Source: Gammaproteobacteria bacterium (GTDB lineage: Bacteria; Pseudomonadota; Gammaproteobacteria; Pseudomonadales; Porticoccaceae). Taken from it: DNA of 64,000 nt. Position 1 is the stretch's first letter, and each line of letters opens with the position of its first letter. The stretch lies in contig JAGPUW010000006.1 of assembly GCA_018069465.1 (NCBI GenBank), positions 1 through 64,000 of the forward strand. The letters run 5' to 3'. Below are positions 28,891 through 38,577 of the stretch, piece after piece. The notes under the pieces were generated by a model. It saw only the letters and a program-made list of their open reading frames with translations, did not search any database and was not told where the DNA came from. Position numbers and translations under genes: made by a program.

Positions 28891-29604
28891 CTACCGGGAC
28901 GAGAGCGAATTGGTGCGGGCGCTTAATTCATCCCGCGCTTTATTGCGCAGCATTTTTTTGCGCTGCGCGATGCTGGCTCCCGCCAGTAGTAGCAATACCA
29001 GTGTGACGATAATCCCCAGTGGCCCTATCGCCAGCGGCTCACCAACCCGCAGGGGGAAGTCGATAATATAGCGTTCGCCTTTATCCAAAAATGAGGCGCT
29101 AATAATGTAATCACCCTGTTTGTGGAAGTTGAAACTCTGGCGGTAGACATTGTCATCGAGAACCTGGGCGCCCAGTTGTTCGGGTTTATCGGCGAACCAG
29201 TTGTCGCTGCGCACACTAAAGTGAATATCTGCATTTAAGGGTTGTTTGCTGCCGCCAAGTCGGCTGACGTATAAATTAATACGCCCGGCTTCACCCGGTT
29301 TTGGGAAGGCGGGAAAGACCATGGCCGTCACAAAAAAATCGCCAATCAGTGTTTCGATATTCATACTGGGCGGTGTGTTGGAGTCTTCATTTAAGCTGTA
29401 AGCGGGCCTGCCTAGCACATGGTGAGCTTCAGCCAGGGGCATAAAGCCAGCGATAAAAGATAAGCTCAGTAGAGCGATTAGTTTTGTCAGTCGCGGTTTT
29501 CTTGGCGGCGTTCTTAATGAGCGTGTGTCTTGCAAAATATTTTTCTCAGGGGCTTTTATGCATTTAATTATTAAGTATTTAACACGTACTAAATGAGCTT
29601 TCAT
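28891..29604 (-). CDS. Exported/membrane-anchored FixH-like protein of unknown function in the Nap-like operon
   Basis: Signal-like N-terminus, AHHVLGRPAYSLNEDSNTPP, beta-rich middle, C-terminal TM; ATGA overlap with the upstream gene (start 29604). Confidence 0.6.
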   Translation of the reverse strand: MKAHLVRVKYLIIKCIKAPEKNILQDTRSLRTPPRKPRLTKLIALLSLSFIAGFMPLAEAHHVLGRPAYSLNEDSNTPPSMNIETLIGDFFVTAMVFPAFPKPGEAGRINLYVSRLGGSKQPLNADIHFSVRSDNWFADKPEQLGAQVLDDNVYRQSFNFHKQGDYIISASFLDKGERYIIDFPLRVGEPLAIGPLGIIVTLVLLLLAGASIAQRKKMLRNKARDELSARTNSLSSR

Positions 29605-30212
29605 GAAACAGTATGCCGCATAACACGACCCTGTGAGCGCTCGACAATGCGAATGGGCAAGCTGGGGTGGGGGCACACTTCAACGCATAAGCCGCAACCG
29701 ACACAGCCAGACTGAATCACTGGTTGATATTGATTCCATTGCTTAAAATTAATGCCCTCTTCACCGAGGGGACAAATACTCACACAGGCGCCGCAAATAC
29801 CTCTGTCCACCCAGGGGTAGCAGGCGCTGCGGTCTATCTGCGCGATACCCATGTCGACCTTTTCACGCGCGATGGGGCTGAGTGCATTGGTGGGACAAAC
29901 CTCGGTGCATTTACCACAGAGGGTGCAGGCTTTTTGTTCCGGGTTGATATAGGGCGTGTTCACCTGTGCCCCACCGTCACGCTGATGAAATTGAATGCAG
30001 CGCGGCGGGCAAACTTCTCCGCACAAGCCACAGCCAATACAGGCGGAGATAAACTCGGCATCACTTTTTAAAGCGCCGGGTGGTTTCAGGTGTCGCCGAC
30101 TAAGTCGATGTTCGGCGGGTGCCAATAAACGATTGAGGGCAAAGGGTATTGCCCCAGCTGCAAACACGGCCGTTGATGTCACTATCCATTGCAGGAAATT
30201 GCGCCGACGCAT
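29601..30212 (-). CDS. NapG-like ferredoxin-type protein (second copy)
   Basis: Tat-like RRRNFLQW; CIGCGLCGEVCP, CTLCGKCTEVCP, CGACVSICP, CVGCGLCVEVCP. Confidence 0.85.
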   Translation of the reverse strand: MRRRNFLQWIVTSTAVFAAGAIPFALNRLLAPAEHRLSRRHLKPPGALKSDAEFISACIGCGLCGEVCPPRCIQFHQRDGGAQVNTPYINPEQKACTLCGKCTEVCPTNALSPIAREKVDMGIAQIDRSACYPWVDRGICGACVSICPLGEEGINFKQWNQYQPVIQSGCVGCGLCVEVCPHPSLPIRIVERSQGRVMRHTVS

Positions 30213-30217
30213 AGGGA

Positions 30218-31270
30218 TTAATTTTCCCCCGCCATTTTTTCGGCCGGGTTAAACGCGGTGTTTTGTTGCTTGTATTGGCGACCCAGGTGGCCCGGTCCCT
30301 GATTGGCAATATCTTGCGGGCTTAAATAAAACGTCATTGCCTCCGTCGGGCAGACGGCAATGCAGGCGCTGCAGTTATTGCATTCCTGCCCAAAGTGATC
30401 GTGCAGAGGGTCGAGGCCAAACTCACAAACCGCCGTGCATTTCGCGCAGTCGTTACAGCTTTCAACAATACGTTTAATGCGCAGTAGTCGAAAGCGACCG
30501 AGCAGTGAATAGAGGGCACCACCGGGGCATATATAGCGACAAAAGCCACGGCGGCTTAGCAGTAAATCAAATAATAAAGTCAGTAAAAAGAACACCACAC
30601 CGGAACCAAAACCACCCAGCGCAATGGCGTAATAGATTTCTCGCCCGATAATGGCTGGCGGGTAAATGGCGGCAAAGGCCGCGGAGCCCGTTGCCACCGC
30701 GATGGCAAGGCCAATGGCGAGCACTAAATATTTCAGGCGACGATCAAAGCGCCTATTGCCAATATGCAGGCCGGACTTGCGCAATAATATGCCGAGATTG
30801 CTGTTGAGCTCGTAAAGAAATGTCGCCGGGCAAATCCAGCCGCAAAAAAAGCGCCCAAAAAATACTGTCAAAATAACGGGAATAAGCGCCGTTAAAATAA
30901 AGGGCCAGTAAAATGTCTGGCTGCTGACGAGATGGCCGAGCACGGCAAGGGGGTCGCTTAATTGCAGGCTACCAAAGGTGCCCGACCAGGTATTGCCTTT
31001 GAGTGCGTCGAGCTGGTCTTCAGGGTCAGTGACAAAGGGGCTGCTAAGCCACTCCATTGAATTGTAGATTTGTTTTTCACTGCCACTGAGTAAGTCGTAA
31101 GTGTGGGCTGCAAGGTAGGTTTGATAGACGTGAAGGAAGGGGATCAGCACGAGCATCGTAAATACGATAGTCAGACTCACCCAGCGTAGTTTATTGAGAT
31201 GCCTCCAGAGGAAAAAGGGTTTGTGGACAGCCTTATTCGTCGCAGTCGGGTTCATAGGCGTCTTGTTCAT
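30218..31270 (-). CDS. NapH-like membrane 4Fe-4S protein (start 31270, ATGA overlap)
   Basis: Several TM segments; FCGWICPATFLYEL and FCRYICPGGALYSLLG; CNDCAKCTAVCE and CNNCSACIAVCP clusters. Confidence 0.85.
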   Translation of the reverse strand: MNKTPMNPTATNKAVHKPFFLWRHLNKLRWVSLTIVFTMLVLIPFLHVYQTYLAAHTYDLLSGSEKQIYNSMEWLSSPFVTDPEDQLDALKGNTWSGTFGSLQLSDPLAVLGHLVSSQTFYWPFILTALIPVILTVFFGRFFCGWICPATFLYELNSNLGILLRKSGLHIGNRRFDRRLKYLVLAIGLAIAVATGSAAFAAIYPPAIIGREIYYAIALGGFGSGVVFFLLTLLFDLLLSRRGFCRYICPGGALYSLLGRFRLLRIKRIVESCNDCAKCTAVCEFGLDPLHDHFGQECNNCSACIAVCPTEAMTFYLSPQDIANQGPGHLGRQYKQQNTAFNPAEKMAGEN

Positions 31271-31857
31271 GCGTGTGTGTAATTCGGGATAATGCGTATC
31301 GCCTGGGGCAGCTGAATGCAGGAGCGCTCGCACAGGCCGCAGCCGACACAGTCATCCAGCACATGGGGTTGTTCCAGCAGGCCGGTGCGTATCGCTACAT
31401 CTTGCAGGGGGCAGGCGCGGTAGCAAACTCCGCAGGTTTTACCCTGAAAAGACAGGCAGAGATTTTCGTCCACCACCGCCTTGCCCATTTTTACTTGTTC
31501 GAGAATGGGTTCCATCAGGCGTTCAATCGGCACAATGGCATTGGTGGGGCAGATATCACCACATTTCATACAGAGAATGCAGGCCTGGTCGCGGGGAATA
31601 ATATAGGGCGTGCCGAAAGATGCCGTGCCGTTTTCCAGATCAAAAAATTGAATGCAACGATTAGGGCACACTTCGCCGCACTGGCCACAGCGGATACAGG
31701 TGCTTTCAAAAGCCTCTTCTGGGAGTGCGCCGGGGGGGCGTAGATAGCGCGGCGGCGCGGTGCCCCCGAAGGTCAGCGCGGCGGCTGTCGCTGGCAGCCC
31801 GAGACTGCCCGCCGCGCTGGTGAGGCCGATTGACTTGATAAAATCTCGCCGTTTCAC
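31267..31857 (-). CDS. NapG-like ferredoxin-type protein (first copy)
   Basis: Tat signal MKRRDFIKSIGL; CIRCGQCGEVCP, CILCMKCGDICP, CGVCYRACP, CVGCGLCERSC. Confidence 0.87.
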   Translation of the reverse strand: MKRRDFIKSIGLTSAAGSLGLPATAAALTFGGTAPPRYLRPPGALPEEAFESTCIRCGQCGEVCPNRCIQFFDLENGTASFGTPYIIPRDQACILCMKCGDICPTNAIVPIERLMEPILEQVKMGKAVVDENLCLSFQGKTCGVCYRACPLQDVAIRTGLLEQPHVLDDCVGCGLCERSCIQLPQAIRIIPNYTHA

Positions 31858-31896
31858 CGTGTGCTCTCTGCCGTGGTCGCTATCTTTGACAAGCCT

Positions 31897-34617
31897 TTAA
31901 GCCTTCTCAATGCGCATCGCCAGCTTTTTAAAATCGACTTGCCCGGAGACGATATCCCACACCCGGCTCGAAGTTTTATTAACCAGCCATTTGTTTTTTT
32001 TCGGATCGGCGCTATCGGCGACAGATAAATTCCAAGGACTAAACATATAGCCGCGGGGCACGCTGTTGCGGGCCGGGCGCACTAAGCTTTTAGTACCCAC
32101 CTGGGCCTTGGCCTGAAACTCGCCACGGCGGGTGATGAGGTTGATTTTATCGCCGTCTTCAATGCCCAAATCTTTGGCATCCTCGGGGTGCATTTCCACA
32201 TACATCTCCGGCACGAGCCTCTGGGTAGTGGGGCTGCGCATGGATTTGGCCGTGTGAAAGTGCTCGTAAACTACGCCCAGGCCTAGCCAGTAGGGGTATT
32301 TGTCTTTGGGCACCGCGGACCATTTCTTGCCGCGAAATTCGTCGTCGGGTAAATCGGGGGTCAGTCCTTTGTCTCGGGCCTCGCGCAGCAAGTCCATATG
32401 GTCAATGGTGTAGTGGCCCTCTTTGCTGCCAAATTCCATCAGCTTTTCAGTAATGGCTTTGCGGTCAGAGTAGTCCTGGCGACAGGTTTTGAGATGGACC
32501 TTGCCATCTTTGGTGCGAAAGTAACCGTAGGGTCTGTTTTTCCATTCACCTTCCTGCATCATAAAGCGACGCTTGGTGCCGCCGGCCTTGGCGATGGCGT
32601 AGGTGGGTGCGGGCCATTGAATGCCGCGTATGTTTTTCAGTTGCTCGTAGGGTGAAATGCCGTCAACGTTTTCGACATCGAGTATGCCTGTCAGGTCAGT
32701 ATCACTACCTTGCGAGGCGCGGATCACATCGCGGAGGATTTCCTCGGCATCGTAAAAGCCGTTTTCACCCCGTTGGTAGGGCAGGGTCTTGTCCATATCG
32801 AGACCGAGCAGTTTGCCGATACCCTTGGCTTTGTCGATGACCATGTCGAGGTCGGGGCGACAGCCTGGTGGTGGCATCACCGCCTGTTCGACAATATTTA
32901 AGCGTCGCTCAGAGCTAATATAAACGCCTTGCACCTCGCCCCATGTGGCTGCGGGGAAAATAACATCGGCGTAGAGGTTGTTGGGCGCATGGCGATAAAT
33001 TTCCTGCACCACGTTAAATGTTTTGTTTAAAGCGGGGCGGACAAGATTATTCTGGTCGGGTAAATCGACATGGGTGGCATAAACCAGAAACATCGCTTTG
33101 ACCTCACCTTTTAAGGCTCGCTCCATCATGCCTATCGCCATGCCGGGGTTCTGGGCTTTCATTGCCGTATCTAGATTGTGCAGAGGTACACGCCAGTGTT
33201 TGGCAATATGAGCGCGATGCTCATCATTTTTTAAGGGTTCGTTAAAAGGTAAGCGGCCGGTCAGCCCTCCGGTAAAGCGCTCGCCCATGGCATTGGGTTG
33301 GCCGGTCATGGAGAACGGCCCGCAACCGGGCTTGGCCAGATTGCCGGTGAGTGTCAGTAAATTAATAACAGAAATAACATTGTGCTGGCCGTGAATAGAC
33401 TGGTTGTAGCCAATGCCCCACATAATCACCACACCACCGTAGCCGGCACTCGTCGATTCGGCGATGCTTTGCCCGTTTTTGGCGCGACTAAGGCGCTTGC
33501 GGGTGGCATCGGCAAACATATTGGCCACCCGGCGAATTAATGCCGGGGGCACATCGTGCCCCGGCCCGCCCATGCGATCCTGCACCTGCTCGGGGCTATA
33601 TTCATTGGTCACGGTGTCAATATATTCTTCCCAGCCGGTGACGTGCTCGCGCAGAAAGCCCCAGTCGATAACATCCGGGTGGTCTTTTAATAGCACGTGG
33701 GCGAGAGAATTAAGAAAGCTAATATCGCCGTTTAAAATGGGCACATGCACAGAGTTGTCGGGGTTGATGTCTTCATAACCTTTGGCCGTGCCGGTGTAGC
33801 GCGGGTCGACGACCACCGTGGGAATATCATTCTTCTTTTTGTGGTCGGCCGCGCGCCAGAAAATAATGGGGTGGGCCTCGCGGGCGTTGTGGCCAAAGTG
33901 GATGATCATGTCGCTCAGTTCGATATCTTCATAGGCCAGTGGCGGTGTATCGGAGCCGAGGATTTTCGAATAGCCGGTCACCGCTGAGGTCATACACATC
34001 CGTGCATTGGCCTCAATGGTGTTGGAGGCGAGCACGCCCTTCATAAACAGGTTTTCCATATACTGACCTTCCATGGTCAGCTGGCCCGAGCCGTACAGGC
34101 CTATCGAGTTGCCGGTGTATTTTTTGGCGAAGTGGGCAATCTTGTGATCGACCATCTCGCTGGCTTCTTCATAGGGCACGCGTACAAAGTGTTCTTCATC
34201 AAAGGAGCCCTTGGTGTTACTAATATATTCCAGGTCACCATGGCCGGGTTTTTGCCACTCAGCCCAGACATCTTTGCGCACGTAGGAATCGCCCTCCATG
34301 CGATCGACATAAATGGGTTCGGCGGCGGTCAGGCCTTTAATGCACTGTAAGCCGTAATTGGTGGGGTGCTCCTTATCGGGGCGCATGGAGACAATCTTGC
34401 CGTTTTCCGCCTGAATCACCGTGCCGCAACCCACGCCGCAGTAGGGACATTGGGCCAGAGCTGTGGTTCGACTCACCGTGTTGGTTTCATCGGTGCCGGT
34501 GGTGGCGGCTTCCAGCTCGGGATTAGCGCCGATCATTAAACTGGCACCGGTTGCAGTACTGGCGATAAAGGCGCTGCTCTTGAGGAAGTCGCGTCGATCC
34601 ATCTTGATTCGTTTCAC
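31897..34617 (-). CDS. NapA-like periplasmic molybdopterin oxidoreductase
   Basis: Tat signal MDRRDFLKSSAF; [4Fe-4S] motif CPYCGVGC...C; NARMCMTSAV (Mo-Cys region as in NapA); GCGPFSMTGQPNAMG; C-terminal VDFKKLAMRIEK. Confidence 0.9.
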   Translation of the reverse strand: MKRIKMDRRDFLKSSAFIASTATGASLMIGANPELEAATTGTDETNTVSRTTALAQCPYCGVGCGTVIQAENGKIVSMRPDKEHPTNYGLQCIKGLTAAEPIYVDRMEGDSYVRKDVWAEWQKPGHGDLEYISNTKGSFDEEHFVRVPYEEASEMVDHKIAHFAKKYTGNSIGLYGSGQLTMEGQYMENLFMKGVLASNTIEANARMCMTSAVTGYSKILGSDTPPLAYEDIELSDMIIHFGHNAREAHPIIFWRAADHKKKNDIPTVVVDPRYTGTAKGYEDINPDNSVHVPILNGDISFLNSLAHVLLKDHPDVIDWGFLREHVTGWEEYIDTVTNEYSPEQVQDRMGGPGHDVPPALIRRVANMFADATRKRLSRAKNGQSIAESTSAGYGGVVIMWGIGYNQSIHGQHNVISVINLLTLTGNLAKPGCGPFSMTGQPNAMGERFTGGLTGRLPFNEPLKNDEHRAHIAKHWRVPLHNLDTAMKAQNPGMAIGMMERALKGEVKAMFLVYATHVDLPDQNNLVRPALNKTFNVVQEIYRHAPNNLYADVIFPAATWGEVQGVYISSERRLNIVEQAVMPPPGCRPDLDMVIDKAKGIGKLLGLDMDKTLPYQRGENGFYDAEEILRDVIRASQGSDTDLTGILDVENVDGISPYEQLKNIRGIQWPAPTYAIAKAGGTKRRFMMQEGEWKNRPYGYFRTKDGKVHLKTCRQDYSDRKAITEKLMEFGSKEGHYTIDHMDLLREARDKGLTPDLPDDEFRGKKWSAVPKDKYPYWLGLGVVYEHFHTAKSMRSPTTQRLVPEMYVEMHPEDAKDLGIEDGDKINLITRRGEFQAKAQVGTKSLVRPARNSVPRGYMFSPWNLSVADSADPKKNKWLVNKTSSRVWDIVSGQVDFKKLAMRIEKA

Positions 34618-34618
34618 C

Positions 34619-35287
34619 CTAAGAACCCTCGTTGTCAGCTAGCAAATGTAAATAAACAATAATGTCGTCGATTTCCTGATCACTTAAATTGGCCATGCCG
34701 TCGGGGCCAGAGAAGCCCAGCATCCGCGTATTGGATCGACCGTCTTTAATGGTGGCGCGTAAAAATCCGTCCGAGGCATGGCTTATCGTGCCCGCTCTAC
34801 CAATAGCGGTGCCTGTGCCCCCAGCTATATAGCCATCACCCTTGCGACCGTGACAGGTCGAGCAAATAAGGTCGAAGGACTCTTTGCCTCTGCGTACATC
34901 ACCCTGAGAAGCGGGTTCTGCGTCAATGGCCACGGAGCGGTCGGGCAAAGTGGCGAAGGAGCGTAGGTAGGCCAATACCGCCTTGCCCTTATCTGCTCCC
35001 AGATAAGCAAAGGACGGCATGCCGGTACCCGGGCGGCCGCCGAGCATGGTTGCCAGAATAAAGCGGTCGGAGGCGACACTGAGAAACTCAGGGTTAGACA
35101 GTGATGGTGCAAACCCCGGCTTGCCAATGGCATCGGCCTGGTGGCATACCGCACAGCTTTGCGCGTAAATCCTGGCGCCTTGTTCGATGCTGGCTTTGTC
35201 GGCTGCCTGAGCCTGACTGGTGATGAGTATTGGGGCTATAGCAAAAGCCACGATAACAGATAAAAGAGATCGTTTGATGTTGCTCAT
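34619..35287 (-). CDS. Dihaem c-type cytochrome
   Basis: Signal peptide; CAVCH and CSTCH haem-binding motifs in two cytochrome c domains. Confidence 0.9.
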   Translation of the reverse strand: MSNIKRSLLSVIVAFAIAPILITSQAQAADKASIEQGARIYAQSCAVCHQADAIGKPGFAPSLSNPEFLSVASDRFILATMLGGRPGTGMPSFAYLGADKGKAVLAYLRSFATLPDRSVAIDAEPASQGDVRRGKESFDLICSTCHGRKGDGYIAGGTGTAIGRAGTISHASDGFLRATIKDGRSNTRMLGFSGPDGMANLSDQEIDDIIVYLHLLADNEGS

Positions 35288-35580
35288 GTTGTTGTTTTAC
35301 TCGCAAATAATAGCTATTACAGCGTGGGATAGATGCGCTTCAAGGAAGAATTACTAATTAACTAACGCACGTCACTGTCTAGCTGCAATGATTATTGTCT
35401 GCTTATGCTTACCAGAGCATGACATGCATCATCAATTCTTGAGTTTTAAAATTACTTTTTAGTGTGCTTTGAACACTGTGCTGTTATTGCAGATATTGGT
35501 GACTGACTACGATCAAAAAACTGTACGGAAAAGCATTTTGCGACTGTCCTCCGGCCAATGTGGGAGAAAGGTTTTGCAAT

Positions 35581-37107
35581 TTATGTCTTGCGATAGCTCT
35601 GCATTAAGGCTTGTGCGGCAATCTGCATCCGTTCTTCATTGTAAGGCGCATATCCAAAAATCACCTGACGTTTGGCCAGGCTTGTAGCCTTGTGTGAGAA
35701 CTGCGCAACGCTACCCAACTCAATATTCGCGGTTCTAGCTGCACTAAAAAATTGCTCGGGGTTTACCTCGGCGTGTAATTTAGCAATTAAATGCAAGCCG
35801 CCATCCAGGGGGGTGGCCTCTAGAAGCTCGTCCAAGTGTTGCTCCAGCGTGGTCAATAAACTGTCTTGGCGCAGGGCGTAGAGGCTACGCATACGGCGCA
35901 GGTGACGTAGAAGATGGCCGTCATTGATGAAATCCGTTAGCACTGCTTGCTCGAGTGGGGGTGAGTGCCGGTCCAGCAACCAGCGGGCGCTGGCGATGGG
36001 ATCGATGATCGCTTCAGGCACGACCATATAACCCAGGCGCAGAGCGGGAAATAGCAACTTGCTGAAGCTGCCCATATAAATAACCTGCCCTGGTGCCGCC
36101 ATGCTGTGCAAGGTGGTAAGAGGGCGACCGCGATAGCGATATTCGCCGTTGTAATCATCTTCCAGAATTAGAGTTGAGCTGCGTGCTGCCCATGCCAGTA
36201 GGGCTTTACGCCGTGATGGACTTTGGCTCATGCCCAGCGGGAAGTGGCTGGCCGGTGTGGAGTAAAGAAGTTTGGCGCCTTCCACCGGCAACATGTCGAC
36301 CTTGAGTCCCTCTGCATCGACTTCGACAAATCGAGTTTTGGCCCCGGCCATTGTAAATACCGTGGCAGCCGGGGTGTAGGCCGGTTCTTCGAATAGCACG
36401 GGGTCGCCGGGGTCGATAAAAATCTTGGCCAGCAGTTCAAAGCACTGCTGAACACCGGCGCTGACCACGACTTGCTCGGGCACCACGCGCATACCCCGAG
36501 CCATCACTAAATAATCGGCAATGGCCTGTCGCAGGGGCCAATAGCCACAAGGGTGAACGGCCTGCTGCCAGAAGCGACTGCTGTGTTTGAGACGACGGTT
36601 ATAGAGCCGAGCCCATACTTTTTCTGGAAATTCGCTAAAGGCGGGGATGTGGGCGCGAAAGGGCAGTGGCGGCGGATTGTGTCGCTGTGAACCAATAAAA
36701 TTGCCCGCTTTATCGAGAGTGGCTATGCGTTGGGATAGTTTCGTGCTCAAGTTGATGGTGGTGCTTGGTATTGTTTTTGTCCTGCGTGGGGCGCGGGTGG
36801 CCAGTCCTTCGCCAACGCGATAACCGGCCCCGGGGTGAGCCTGAATAAAACCTTCCACTGAGAGCTGCTCATAGGCTTTGATTACCGTGTTGCGGGCGAT
36901 ATTGAGCAGGCTGGCGAGGCTGCGAGTCGAGGGCAGGGGGACGTTGGCCTTTAATACACCTTGCCAAATAAGCTGGCGTAATTGCTCCTCAAGTTGGCGA
37001 TAGAGGGGGGCTTGTTGAGCAGGATCTAGGTGCAGGGACTCTAGGGGGAAGCGCTGCCTGGCTTGGTGCTCTGAGGCTGGTTTTATTTGAGTTTTACTGG
37101 TTTTCAA
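35581..37107 (-). CDS. MocR-type (GntR HTH plus aminotransferase domain) transcriptional regulator
   Basis: wHTH PLYRQLEEQLRQLIWQGVLKANVPLPSTRSLASLLNIARNTVIKAYEQL; PLP Lys region YMGSFSKLLFPALRLGY. Confidence 0.92.
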   Translation of the reverse strand: MKTSKTQIKPASEHQARQRFPLESLHLDPAQQAPLYRQLEEQLRQLIWQGVLKANVPLPSTRSLASLLNIARNTVIKAYEQLSVEGFIQAHPGAGYRVGEGLATRAPRRTKTIPSTTINLSTKLSQRIATLDKAGNFIGSQRHNPPPLPFRAHIPAFSEFPEKVWARLYNRRLKHSSRFWQQAVHPCGYWPLRQAIADYLVMARGMRVVPEQVVVSAGVQQCFELLAKIFIDPGDPVLFEEPAYTPAATVFTMAGAKTRFVEVDAEGLKVDMLPVEGAKLLYSTPASHFPLGMSQSPSRRKALLAWAARSSTLILEDDYNGEYRYRGRPLTTLHSMAAPGQVIYMGSFSKLLFPALRLGYMVVPEAIIDPIASARWLLDRHSPPLEQAVLTDFINDGHLLRHLRRMRSLYALRQDSLLTTLEQHLDELLEATPLDGGLHLIAKLHAEVNPEQFFSAARTANIELGSVAQFSHKATSLAKRQVIFGYAPYNEERMQIAAQALMQSYRKT

Positions 37108-37127
37108 CTGGTTCTACCAATTTGTTT

Positions 37128-37142
37128 AAAAGTGGATCTTTT
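37128..37142. promoter_or_regulatory. Candidate operator in the divergent MocR/DJ-1 intergenic region
   Basis: AAAAGTGGATCTTTT (AAAAG-N5-CTTTT) between divergently transcribed genes. Confidence 0.35.
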
Positions 37143-37239
37143 GGGGTGTCGGTTTAATGGGCATAATTTAGCGGCATGACATCACCGGAGGCAAGTGCTT
37201 TGTGCCTGCTAGATTAAGTAGAACTATGGAGAAATCCCA

Positions 37240-37944
37240 ATGAAAGAACTAATTTTGCTGAGAATTAAAACAGTTGTTGGTTTGTTACTGCGTTGTTTGA
37301 TGATGCCCTTGGCCTTGAGTGCGGCGCCCCTAAGTTATGGCGCCACTGACAAGATAGGTATTATTGTCTTTGATGGAGTGCTAACCAGTGACGTTACCGC
37401 GCCGTTGGAGGTTTTCGGTGCGGCCAGTAAAAAAGCCTGGTTTTCCAGCTATCAAGTGCTACTGATTGCAGCGACAGATGATAAAACCATAACCACAGAA
37501 GAAGGTTTAACATTGGTGGCCGATAACAGTATTTATGATGCGCCTAAGTTAGATGTATTGTTAGTTGCCAGTGCCTACGATATGCAGCCCTGGTTGCAAA
37601 ATAATGATTTAACGGACTTTATTAAAACCCAGGCGAAAACAGCGCAGTGGTTGGCGAGTAATTGTTCTGGAGCCTTTTTACTGGCCGAAGCCGGTTTGCT
37701 CGATGGCAAAAGAGCGACTACCTGGGCCGGTGGCGAGGGGTCTTTGGTCAAGGCTTATCCGGCAATTAAGGTGCAATACGATAAAAATGTGGTGGTCGAT
37801 GAGGGTGTGATTACCTCCAATGGTGGCCCGGTTAGCTATCAGGCCGCCTTCGAATTATTGACGCGTTTAAGTTCAGAAAAATATGCCGCTGAAATTGCCG
37901 AGTCGATTCAATTTAACCGTTTAAAATCAGCATTTATTAAGTAG
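37240..37944 (+). CDS. DJ-1/PfpI-family (GATase1-like) protein with signal peptide
   Basis: N-terminal hydrophobic signal; FDGVLTSDVTAPLEVFGAA; ASNCSGAFLLAEAGLLDGKRATTWAGGE. Confidence 0.85.
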   Translation: MKELILLRIKTVVGLLLRCLMMPLALSAAPLSYGATDKIGIIVFDGVLTSDVTAPLEVFGAASKKAWFSSYQVLLIAATDDKTITTEEGLTLVADNSIYDAPKLDVLLVASAYDMQPWLQNNDLTDFIKTQAKTAQWLASNCSGAFLLAEAGLLDGKRATTWAGGEGSLVKAYPAIKVQYDKNVVVDEGVITSNGGPVSYQAAFELLTRLSSEKYAAEIAESIQFNRLKSAFIK

Positions 37945-37956
37945 TCAAAATTATTA

Positions 37957-38577
37957 ATGGATAACTTTATGGAAGTAACACAGGCCATTACACAGCGGCG
38001 TACGGTGAAACAGTTTGACCCCGAGCATCGACTGAGTAATGAGGAATTTCAAACGCTAATACACCACGCAACGCTAGCGCCGACCTCGTTTAATATCCAG
38101 CACTGGCGTTTTGTTCGTATAAGCGATCTGCAATTGCGAGCTGATATTTGCAGTGCTGCATGGGAGCAAGCCCAGGTAGTGCAGGCGTCTGAGTTATTAG
38201 TGGTTACCGCCGATATTAAGGCCTGGGATAAATCCCCCGAGCGCTACTGGCGCAATACCGATGCCGATACGCAAGCAATGGTGGTTGCCATGTTGACGGA
38301 ATTTTATCAGGGACGTGAATGGATACAGCGGGATGAGGCTATTCGCTCCGCGGCCTTTGCCGCGCAAAACCTGATGTTGAGCGCCAAGGCCATGGGTTAT
38401 GACTCCTGCCCAATGATTGGTTTTGATCCAGACGTCGTAGCGCAATTAATACATTTACCGGCGGATCACCTGGTCGTTATGTTACTTGCCATTGGTAGGG
38501 CTACAGCTGAACCGGCACCCCGGGGAGGGCAATTGCCCATAGATGAATTGTTGATAAATAATCGTTTTATTGACTAA
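37957..38577 (+). CDS. Nitroreductase family protein
   Basis: ITQRRTVKQFDPEHRLSNEEFQTLIHHATLAPTSFNIQHWRFV; MLSAKAMGYDSCPMIGFD. Confidence 0.9.
   Translation: MDNFMEVTQAITQRRTVKQFDPEHRLSNEEFQTLIHHATLAPTSFNIQHWRFVRISDLQLRADICSAAWEQAQVVQASELLVVTADIKAWDKSPERYWRNTDADTQAMVVAMLTEFYQGREWIQRDEAIRSAAFAAQNLMLSAKAMGYDSCPMIGFDPDVVAQLIHLPADHLVVMLLAIGRATAEPAPRGGQLPIDELLINNRFID

Noticed and set aside
31897-34617. Naming the molybdoenzyme napA / calling it a nitrate reductase
   Set aside because: It is in the NapA-like family by motifs, but NapB/C/D are absent locally and substrate cannot be read from sequence; symbol left blank.
35288-35580. FNR-type box upstream of the Nap-like operon
   Set aside because: Looked for TTGAT-N4-ATCAA; found nothing convincing.
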